Positions 55,634 through 64,000 of a DNA stretch of 64,000 nucleotides are shown here, one piece after another (position 1 is the stretch's first letter; each line of letters opens with the position of its first letter). The DNA comes from Trichosporon coremiiforme (taxonomy: Eukaryota; Basidiomycota; Tremellomycetes; Trichosporonales; Trichosporonaceae): the NCBI GenBank assembly GCA_039545355.1, contig BCJJ01000012.1, positions 186,001 to 250,000 of the forward strand, written 5' to 3'. The notes under the pieces were generated by a model. The model was not told the origin of the DNA. It worked only from the letters and a program-made list of their open reading frames with translations, and did not search any database. The position numbers and the translations under genes are program-made.

Positions 55634-56893
55634 TCACTCCTCATCATCATCGTCGTCTTCTTCATCGTCAGAGTAAGTCTTGAATCTTTTGTTGGAGCGA
55701 AGGTCGTCCTCGTCGTTCATGAATTCCTCCTCTGTGACCCACCCCGCAAACGTCACGATCTCCGACTCCGGCTCCACGCAGAGAAATCCGAAGGGGCGAT
55801 CGATGTTGATATCAAGGAAGAGAGCTCGCCCGGCCGTGGGCCGCGCAGCGCCGACGCCGTGCATACTGGTGATTGCGGCAGCCGAGAACCCCTTACTGTG
55901 GAATCTCGCCACGGCACTTTGACCGGCCGTGGTCACCCAGAGGGGGCTATCGGTGATACCGGGGAAGTGCTGGGCCGGTTCCAACGTCTCGGCCGATGCG
56001 CGCTTCAGCCCGAACACGCCGCTGCTCAACAAATCGTGCTCCGCTCTGACCTTGAATCCGCGGGTGGTGATCGAGACGAACGGCTCTTCGTTATCTGCCT
56101 TGAAGTGCTTTTCCACAACCCTGCGAGTGAGGCCGGGACCAGACATCTTGAGCGCTTGCTTGTACGTGGTGGGTTTGGTGCCGTATTTACGCACCAACGC
56201 AAGTCCGCGGGACAGCACGTCGGCTGCTGCAGCGTTCTGCTCACCAATGACCAGGAAACAGTCGACGGAAGGGGGCCGCCCCCAAGTCCTCTGGATCTTT
56301 GTGCCCTGGACTCGGACGGTGCTGACGCCTTCGGCAGTGCGGATGACGTCCAGGCCCCTGGTAGAGTTCGTTAGGCGGCCGTCCTCTTCGAGCCAGAACT
56401 CCTTGGGCCACCTCATGTTGAGCGCAACAGCGCTGGCGAGCACGAGGTCATCGGTCTCCTTGACCATTGCCGGAAAGCTTGTGAAGATGTTGCGAGTGCG
56501 CTCCTGAGCCCACTGATCGAGGGTCGCCTGATCCGAAGATGTCTTGGTCAGAAGACCGCGCGATGCCTCGGGCAGACGAGCCAGCCACTCATCCTTGACG
56601 CCCAGTGTCTGGGAAACCCAAACGGCCACAGCAGCATCGAGCAGCTCGTTCTGGTCGAGGAAGTCAAGGGTGCTGAGCGCGGCGTCCACGAGGTTGCTGC
56701 TCCTGGTCTTCTTGAGGCAGAGGGCCTCCTCCAGGTCGACCTTCACATCACCAGTCGCTGCGTCGGCGAGGATAGCGAGCACAGGCCAAACACCAACGGG
56801 AGAGAAAACGGTCGGCTTGTTAGGCAGAGATGCTATCCAGCGGGCCGCAAGATCGTTGATAGCGTTGGTGGGGGTTTTGGTCGAGGTCGTCAT
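55634..56893 (-). CDS. Serpin-like protein 2
   Basis: A 419-aa intronless paralog of the protein at 50775. Shared blocks: AINDLAARWIASLPNKPTVF, SPVGVWPVLAILADAATGDV, LASAVALNMRWPKEFW, and ITTRGFKVRAEHDLLSSGVF (ELVGNPVFGLER in protein 1). The hinge is SKGFSAAAITSM (~333-344). The predicted reactive-centre loop that follows (HGVGAARPTAGRALFLD) differs strongly from protein 1. The closing strand DRPFGFLCVEPESEIVTFAG is close to the serpin signature. The protein ends with an NLS-like SNKRFKTYS and a very acidic tail (SDDEEDDDDDEE), absent in protein 1. No signal peptide. The ATG at 56893 is preferred over an earlier in-frame ATG at 56956 because it aligns with the paralog. Function inferred from the fold only. 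Confidence 0.72.
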   Translation of the reverse strand: MTTSTKTPTNAINDLAARWIASLPNKPTVFSPVGVWPVLAILADAATGDVKVDLEEALCLKKTRSSNLVDAALSTLDFLDQNELLDAAVAVWVSQTLGVKDEWLARLPEASRGLLTKTSSDQATLDQWAQERTRNIFTSFPAMVKETDDLVLASAVALNMRWPKEFWLEEDGRLTNSTRGLDVIRTAEGVSTVRVQGTKIQRTWGRPPSVDCFLVIGEQNAAAADVLSRGLALVRKYGTKPTTYKQALKMSGPGLTRRVVEKHFKADNEEPFVSITTRGFKVRAEHDLLSSGVFGLKRASAETLEPAQHFPGITDSPLWVTTAGQSAVARFHSKGFSAAAITSMHGVGAARPTAGRALFLDINIDRPFGFLCVEPESEIVTFAGWVTEEEFMNDEDDLRSNKRFKTYSDDEEDDDDDEE

Positions 56894-57961
56894 TGGGGGC
56901 GAGGTCTTCCGTGGGAGACAGGTTCGCTGTGAGCGATGCGGGGGACACAACCTCAAAGGCGATCTATTCGGCGCTTTATACTTGGCGAGAAACGGCGGAG
57001 TAAGCTAGTAACTGTGATCGCCGCTGACGAGGCGGCCTGGACTGCCCGAATGTGCGTATAAACCGGACAGTGAGGCACTGTCAAAACACACATTGCGGCC
57101 ATACGTTAGCGGCGAAGTCGAGCCGACCGGGAGTGGCGTGACTACGCTGAAACGTCGTACGCATCTCTTTGTTCCTGGTGGTAAGCATGCTGCCTTTGCC
57201 TGAGGCGTGACAGCAGGTGAAGGACATTCATGAGTAATAGTGGAAAGGAGGGTGCACGATGCATGGTAGCTTGAAGGGAAGACAAGGTAGCAGGGCGCTG
57301 TGGCTCAGAACGATTGGCGGAGTCGGAGACCGCGAACAAGCCAAGCAGCGACTCGTCGGGTTCATCGCTAGTAGAGAAGCTATAGTGAGCGCGGCAATGG
57401 TGAACAACTGGGTTCAGTGGTTGCTCGACTTCATGGAGGTGATTATTGGTGTGAAGCAAGGGCCGGTTCATGATGGTGAGTGATGAAGCGAAACGAGGAA
57501 GGTGGATTTGAAAGTTGCGAGGTATGAGTGGCGACTGACCTGGGCCCTTTGAGCCGGGTCCGCAGCGCCTGTCCGCAAAACCCAGGACTGTTCGCACGGC
57601 CCACGAGCTCGCTCGCGACCGCTCCGACACTAGCGTGCTGCTGGACCAGGTCCGCTCGTGCGCCGCAACGCCTCTCGGCAACCTGGGGTTCAGCCGGTAT
57701 CACGTCCCGTCCCCAAGTCCGAGACAGGCACTGGCGTCCGTTGGAACAGCCGTGCGAGTTCGAGCCGGAGTCGTCGGACTTACCACTCCGAGCTCGAGTT
57801 GGACATGCAACTCGGGAACTGGGAGCTGCAGCGGGTAATAGTCACAGGAAATCGTAGCTCAATGCATTGCCTATCCGTACATACATAACCTATTGCTGTA
57901 CTTGCATAATTTTAACTTGTTGAATGTTGCTGCGTCACTCGTCGTTAGAGCAAGAGACAGC
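56894..57961. other. Intergenic between serpin-like gene 2 and malate synthase
   Basis: 1.07 kb with no supported gene. Confidence 0.5.
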
Positions 57962-59971
57962 TTAGAGGCCGGCCTTGCGGGGGACGGAGCCGCCGTCGAG
58001 GTGGCACTGGAGGTCCGAGGTGAGGAACTCGCTAGGCCATTGGGCAGCGACCTGCGAGAGCATGTAGTCCTTGGCGATCTGGACGTGCTTGGCCGAGATG
58101 CCGGGGAGCTTGGCAACCTTGGCGGCCTCCTCCTCGAAGATGGGCTTGAGGTTCTGGACGTTGATCTTCTTGCCAGACTCGGTCGACTTGCCGTAGCGGT
58201 TCCACTGCCAGAGCTGGACACGGGCGATCTCAGCGGTAGCGGCGCTGTGAATGTTAGCATTGTATTCGCACGAAGGTTGAGCTTTGGATGCGAGTGAAGC
58301 TTGGAGAGTCCGGTTCGTGCTGAGAGGCAGAGGTAGAGGTCAGGGTGGAGGTGGAGGCCGAGTGTGGCGGTGGGAGGCCACACGTGATCCTGAACCGCTC
58401 CACCTTTCCACATCTTCACGAGATGACTTCCAGAGCTTCCACGCATCCAGAAAGCAAAGAATCGAGCACTCACTCCTCCATGAGATTGTTGATGGGCACA
58501 CAGCCGTTGCCGGAGATCCAGGCGGCGCAGTAAGAGAGGGCGGCGGCGATGTTCTCGCGGACACCCTGGTCGGTGATGGCACCGGGGACCTTGGGGTCGG
58601 AGATCATCTTGGCGGCAACGTCGACCTCCTCGCGGCGGTTGTAGTACTGGTTGGGGCCCTTCATGTGCTTGTCGAAGACCTCCATGGCGATGGGGACAAG
58701 GGCGGGGTGGGCAACCCAGGTACCGTCGTGGCCGGCGGTGACCTCACGGAGCTTGTCGGCGCGGACCTTGTTGTTGACGGCCTCGTTGGCGGCGGGGTCG
58801 TTCTTGATGGGGATCTGGGCGGACATGCCTCCCATGGCGGCAACCTTGCGCTTGTGGCAGGTCTGGATGAGGAGCTGGACGTAGGCGTTCATGAAGGGGA
58901 CGGTCATGGTGACGTCAGTACGGTCGGGGAAAACGGCCGACTTGAGGGCACGCTGGCGCTTGATGAACGAGAAGATGTAGTCCCAGCGACCACAGTTGAG
59001 ACCCGAGGAGTGCTCCTTGAGCTCGAAGAGGATCTCCTCCATCTGGTAGGCGGCGGGGAGGGTCTCGATGAGAACGGTACCACGGATGATACCGGTGGGG
59101 GTGCGGCAGTAGGCGGTGGCGAGGTTGAAGACGTCGTTCCAGAGACGGGCCTCAAGGTGGTGCTCCATCTTGGGGAGGTAGAAGTAAGGACCGAAGCCGC
59201 GCTTGACGGTCTCGAGGGCGTTGTGGTAGAAGTAGAGACCGAAGTCGAAGAGCGAACCAGACATGGCCTGGCCGTCAACGATCATGCGGGTCTCCTCAAG
59301 GTGCCATCCACGGGGGCGGACGAGTAGGACGGCGTGGTTCTCCTTGAGCTTGTACTGCTTGCCCTTGATCTCGAAGTCGATCTGGTTGCGGACGGCGTCG
59401 TAGAGGTTGAGCTGGCCGAGAACCATGTTGGACCAGGTAGGCGAGTTGGAGTCCTCGAAGTCGGCCATGAAGGTCTTGGCACCCGAGTTGAGGGCGTTGA
59501 TGACCATCTTGCGGTCGGTGGGGCCGGTGATCTCAACGCGACGGTCCTGGAGACCAGGGGCGGCGGGAGCGCACTGCCACGAAGGAGCCTCACGGATGGC
59601 CTTGGTCTCGGGAAGGAAACCGAGGGGCTTGCCCTGCGGAGTGTTAGCGGACTGCTCACTGCACGGCGTGGTGGCCAGGGATCTGATCGGAGTTCGCCAA
59701 AGCGAGATCGGCTAGGAGCCGGCGGAACATTGTGGAGCTACAGAAGCTTTACGATTCACGTGCTCTCGCCGGTACCGCCTCCGAAAACGACGAGCTTGCT
59801 ACTCACCTTGTCGAGCTCGGCCTGGACCTTCTTGCGGTTGTCGAGAAGCTCGAGACGCTTCTTGTTGAAGCAGCGGTGGAGGACGGCGAGGAAAGCGAGA
59901 GCGTCGTCGGAAAGGATGTGCTCCGCACCCTGGGGGATGGGGAGGGTGAGCTGAACGCCGGCGGGAGCCAT
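57962..59971 (-). CDS. MLS1: Malate synthase (glyoxylate cycle)
   Basis: Condenses acetyl-CoA and glyoxylate to malate in the glyoxylate bypass; 535 aa. Exons 59971..59807, 59633..58474 and 58244..57962. The malate synthase signature [18 protein letters not shown] is intact. Other conserved blocks: [51 protein letters not shown] [39 protein letters not shown] and [20 protein letters not shown]. The start is [11 protein letters not shown]; the frame continues upstream but only through 5' leader-like sequence. The C-terminus is PRKAGL, not the -SKL peroxisomal signal typical of this enzyme. A TTTTAAGAC box lies ~140 bp upstream. Expected to be induced on C2 or fatty-acid carbon sources (family knowledge). 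Confidence 0.95.
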
Positions 59972-62190
59972 TGTGGTAAGGTTGTTCGTGGGGTTAGCGG
60001 GGAGAGAGGAGGTGGTGAAAGTAGAGTTGCTCCTAGTGGATGGGCAGCTGGGAGAGCAATGTAGAGACACGGGGAAAAGAAGAGGGCCTCTGGGTGCGGC
60101 GGGTTTAAGTCTTAAAAGGACTGCAGTGCGCTGCATGGTGGTGGGTGTGTGGGAGATGAGGATCGGATGCCACGGGTGGACGGGGTGCGCAGGCTGGATC
60201 GGCTGGGCGGGTGCGGCATAGGTAGTAGACCGCGAGTTCCGTGTGCATCTGCCCGGCCTGCCCACGGGACCTCCACCCTCCACCGCCTCCACCTACGATC
60301 AGGCTCAGGAGCAGGGGAAGGGGCTGAGGCAGGGCGTCTCGGCTATGCGTCCAGCCGATGACGTTGAGAGCGCACATAGGCGGTACCCCCGTGAGCGCAG
60401 GCTGGGCCGGCTGGGTGCTACACCGACATTTCACCGTCGGCACTTGTCGGGTCTATCCCAGGCCCGCAATCAACCTCCACTTTTCCAATCGTCTTCAGCT
60501 CTGATGCGTTCTCCGGTTCATGACTGCACCGACCGACGCCCCGGCAACCCGTGAGCGATGCATCCATGTTCCTCTCTATGTGGCCCCTCTGATGCTACGG
60601 GCAAACTCGCCTGTCCTGCATGTCCTTAGCCTGACCACTAGCTCGCCTCAACCAGTCAGGCCCCGATTCTAACCCCGCATGCATCCTCCTCGATTGCAGA
60701 ACCGACCGGGGCGACCGCCGGGGTACATTAGAGCTGGCTTAGCAGTCGTCTTCGCCCGTCGCCGGCCCAAGTTTATCCGCACGCCCGCACTGCACTGGTG
60801 TGCAGCTAACTGTCGCATGTCCAATCACCGAGAGCCTCGCACCGAAGCACGACCTCGCTCGAGCATTACAGAACCAACGAGCGAGCCATCAGCCATCAGG
60901 CATACGCGGTAACCGTAACCGTACCGTGGCGTTCAGCACAGTGGAGGTCAAGCCAAGCCGGTCCGGTGTGGTTATCGCGATATCGTGAGCGGCTGGTGCC
61001 CACCGCCCATGTCCATCCGCCGGTAACGGGGCACGGTGTGTGTGTCACCACCCCTGCGCTGCGGGCGTCCGTGACGAGGCTTCTGATAGCGACGGCCGGA
61101 GCTGGTTGCGCTCACTCGTTGGACATTTCGACATTGAGGGAACCAGCGGCGCCCCGGCCTCGTGTCTGGGGAGAGACCAGGTCATGTGCTCGTGTGCATG
61201 CCCACTTGCTTCGAGACGAGATGCGGTACCTCTTGCATCCTCGGACGGAACTGTCATAGTAGTACATCGTGATCTCAATCTGTAGATCGCACAGGCTCAC
61301 GGGACACACGGCAGCGCACAGGTGATGCGGGCGAGATAATATCCAACACCGCTGATAATAATTTCCAAGGATTGTCTCCCCCGCCACGCCCTCCACCATG
61401 TTCCACTTGCCGCAAGCCACAGGGCTCTGCAGGGCTACGCAGCGGATTGCTAGGCAATCTCGGTATGTTCGGCACTATCAGTGGGTGGAGGTCAGGCACG
61501 AACTATCTGCACGGTGCGATGTTAAGCGTATGGGAGGGAAAAATGACGGGTTTAAGCGGAGCCTCCCATTGGACGCAAGCGAAACCCGGACAAGCGATAT
61601 GACTGGACAAGTCCGGGGGACGTAGCCGAATCCTCCGCCGGTAAATGCACCACCACCACTCCAGCCTCCGTCTCACTATGATCGAGCGTCCTATCGAGCG
61701 CAATGCGTTCGACAGCGAGAACCATGCACTCAACGCTATCCCCATCGACAACGATCCCCATCGACGACAGCGACAAGCGATACGGAACTGCCTGATCGCC
61801 AACTGTTAAGCGGACCACTAGTCAGCTGCTCGGATCCCTCAGCCCCCGACGTCAGACGTACGTCGCTACGACCTGCTACTTATCACGTTCCTGACTCTGG
61901 CACACATGGCAGCGGGGCCAGATTCAAGCGGGGGGCGCCGTAAGAGTAAGCGTAACCGAGTCCTGCGAGACGCTGTGGAATCCAGCCTCCTCGATTTGGA
62001 ATAGCTCCCCTCTCGATCATACCCCCGTTGCCCCGCTTACCCCGCTCAATCCCAGCACTCGAGACTCTGGCCGGGCCAACGACTGAACTTACTACTGACC
62101 GATTCTCTCTGCCCACCGGACGAAACAACGGAATGCCGAGATGCTAAAGCCTGTCCGGAGAGATGCTGCATCATGCTATGGGTCTATGGC
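59972..62190. other. Gene-poor intergenic region
   Basis: 2.2 kb between the malate synthase promoter and the mS29 stop. No supported gene. Confidence 0.5.
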
Positions 62191-64000
62191 TTATGGCTTG
62201 GTGTTGGGGGTGGTGAGGAAGGCGGGCGTGCTGGAGGGGGTGATCCAGCTCTGGTGCGACGAGCGCCACGCGCGGTGCATCTCGTTCGGGTTACCGCTCG
62301 CGGCAGTGAATCCGCCCATGAACACGTCGTCGGTGGCTAAAGACAGTCAGCATATGAGGGCCCCAAACGTTGAATGCGAGCGAGATTGAATGCAACGCTT
62401 CGCAGCAGCTCAGAATGAGCTCGCCAAAATACCGCGAATCCGCAAGCAGCAAAAATCGCAAGAATAAGGACCCAGAATGAAACTTTAATCCCCGGTCATC
62501 GGGTCACGAGCTGTCATACGGGGTACTTGCCGAAACCGAGCGCAAGCGCAACCGGAGATCACAAGCCGGACATCAAGATCTGCGCCACGCTCGGTGCATG
62601 TCACGCCACGCCGGGACCACGCTGGCAACAGGTGAGACCACGCTGCGAGCGCATGGAGGTACATGGCCGCCGTGGTATCCGCTTGACCCTCGGCTCTAGC
62701 GATGCACAAGCTGAGGGCAAGTCCGTGTGGCGGCCCGTTACACCTGGCCGATCTAGCCGCCAACATTACCGGAGCACTCTGCGCGATCGGAGAACACCAA
62801 CATGACCGGAGATAGATGAAACGCAGTGAAACTCGAAACCTGATACTCACTGTTGGAGGTCCAGCCCTTGCGCGCGAAGAGCTCGAACATGGCAGCGGCC
62901 TCGTGGCCAGACATGCCGAAGGGGACGTCGATGCGCTTGATGCCCGAGTTGGCGTACTTGTAATACGTCTCGTCGATGGGGGTGTAGGCGTGCATGGTGC
63001 GGCGGATGGGGAGGCCGAGACCCTTGATCATCGAGTTAGAGGGGAGGACGTCAGTCATGCTGAGGGCCGTAGCGGTGAGGACAGCTCCGCGCTTCATCTC
63101 GCGGGCTCCCGAGAGGAAGTCGAGGACGACACGGGGCATGCCGAGGTTGTACGCCTCGAGGAGCTTGAAATCCGGGCGGCGGTACTTGGAGGTGCAGAAG
63201 AGGGACTGGATCTCGTCGACGGCGAAGAGGAAGGGGAACTGCGTCTGCGTGCTGAGGACGTTGAGAACGGCGTCGAGCGTCGCGATAGCCGTGTCCGAGT
63301 CCTCCTTCAGGCCGTGCTCGACGAGCTTGTCGAGAGTCTCGCCTTTCGCGATAGTCGCATCAGCGAGGACGACGTCCTCCGAAAGCTTGACCTTCGATAG
63401 CCTCTTGCGGTTGACGTCGAGTAGCTTCTGCAGCATCTCGGCAGCCGCCTCGGGCTGGTCGAACATCATCTTCTCCTCGTTGTAGGCGAACTGCGACGAC
63501 GAGTTGACCCACTTCGACGCACGCGGCTGGTACAGAACAATCCATCCAGACTCGAGCGCGTAGGACACAGCCTGCAGCAGCAGCGTGCTCTTGCCTGCTC
63601 CCCGCTCTCCCGTGATCATGAACCGCGCCTCCTTGCTGGCGCCATCCTTTCCGTTCTCGAGCGCCTTGACAATATCCAGCGTCGCCTGTCGGATGACGGT
63701 GGCGGGGGCGCCAAGCGTCAGGTCCTTCTCAACCTTGGCAGGCAGTCCAAAGGTCTGGAGCGTGTCGAACGTCTTGCGCGGGATGACGCTGAGCTTGGCA
63801 GTGTTCTCGGGGATGATGCTCTCCTGTTCTGGTCAGTATTATGCTTCCTCTCACTCCGTAGTGCCGCGATACCAACAGGGAAGAGCTGGACAAGGTCGGA
63901 CATGTCCGGGGCAGGCCTGGCGAGCTGAGAGGTAAGCTTCAAGCGGTGGAACTTGACGCGGGGGGCGGGTCCCTGGCGCTTGGGAGCCTTCTTCTTCGCG
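62191..64000 (-). CDS. RSM23: Mitochondrial small-subunit ribosomal protein mS29 (DAP3/Rsm23), 5' truncated by window edge
   Basis: GTP/ATP-binding P-loop protein of the mitochondrial ribosomal small subunit. Exons in the window: >64000..63877, 63823..62851 and 62336..62191. Motifs: a basic N-terminal segment (AKKKAPKRQGPAPRVKFHRL), then PRKTFDTLQTFGLPAKVEKD. The P-loop is ITGERGAGKSTLLLQAVSYA, followed by the DAP3-specific SGWIVLYQPRASKWVNSSSQ, YNEEKMMFDQPEAAAEMLQK and LLDVNRKRLSK, and Walker B FLFAVDEIQSLF. The last exon supplies DDVFMGGFTAASGNPNEMHR and the C-terminus. The final intron is 514 nt, unusually long here. The start codon and probable mitochondrial presequence lie beyond the right edge. 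Confidence 0.92.

Noticed and set aside
58284..59327. 347-codon plus-strand Gly/Val/Asp-rich frame
   Set aside because: Shadow of malate synthase caused by strong codon bias.
62337..62850. C/D snoRNA in the mS29 intron
   Set aside because: A gatgacc segment resembles a C box but no matching D box or terminal stem was found.
1..64000. Biosynthetic gene cluster or defence-like operon
   Set aside because: Neighbouring genes are functionally unrelated, on both strands, with separate promoters; no PKS, NRPS, terpene synthase, nuclease-helicase set or CRISPR array was seen.

Overview
This window looks like nuclear DNA of a GC-rich, intron-rich basidiomycete yeast. Tremellomycetes is likely, and a Trichosporonales-like lineage is my best guess, by inference only. 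Coding exons are GC-rich. Introns are mostly 35-120 nt, start GTRAGT/GTGAGT, carry CTAAC/CTGAC branch sites and end CAG. The gene set is eukaryotic: RPB9, SEY1, mitochondrial ribosomal mS29, COX4, a Zn2Cys6 regulator, a CAP10-type glycosyltransferase and a cryptococcal-type secreted glycoprotein. No bacterial-style operons are present. Exon joins were worked out by hand from splice signals and reading-frame continuity.

Layout. 0-7 kb: 3' end of an oligoribonuclease gene (+), an Mpr1-type N-acetyltransferase (-), a Zn2Cys6 transcription factor (-) and a PHO89 phosphate permease (-). 7-15 kb: gene-poor DNA, then a small family of short secreted Cys-containing proteins (two intact genes, two relics) with a tRNA-Gly among them, and a secreted two-module ricin-B-fold lectin. 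16-22.4 kb: a chromodomain protein, a 3.9 kb gene-poor stretch and a secreted MAG-type glycoprotein. 23.7-25.5 kb: a complete Tc1/mariner transposon with perfect 27 bp inverted repeats, TA target duplication and an open, intron-containing transposase. 25.8-31.4 kb: a predicted secreted beta-carbonic anhydrase and an arrestin-fold protein. 33-41 kb: an intron-containing tRNA-Leu, an SF1 UPF1/IGHMBP2-like helicase, a CAP10/GT90 glycosyltransferase with a one-base frame break, and RPB9. 41.7-48.6 kb: SEY1, COX4 and an unrecognised 716-residue basic protein with PCNA-binding-like motifs. 48.9-50.2 kb: a broken gene encoding three copies of an unrecognised ~50-60 residue repeat. 50.7-56.9 kb: two intronless serpin-like genes and a third serpin fragment around a DUR3-type urea transporter. 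57.9-64 kb: malate synthase and the 3' part of mS29.

How genes relate. Housekeeping functions (mitochondrial respiration and translation, glyoxylate cycle, transcription, ER fusion) are mixed with a surface/secreted set: small secreted proteins, lectin, MAG glycoprotein, carbonic anhydrase, CAP10 glycosyltransferase and nutrient transporters. Lineage-specific gene families turn over at three places: the small secreted protein cluster, the repeat-protein locus and the serpin locus. The most unexpected content is the serpin-like family, because serpins are very rare in fungi. The two genes share the scaffold and hinge but differ in the predicted reactive-centre loop, and both lack introns.
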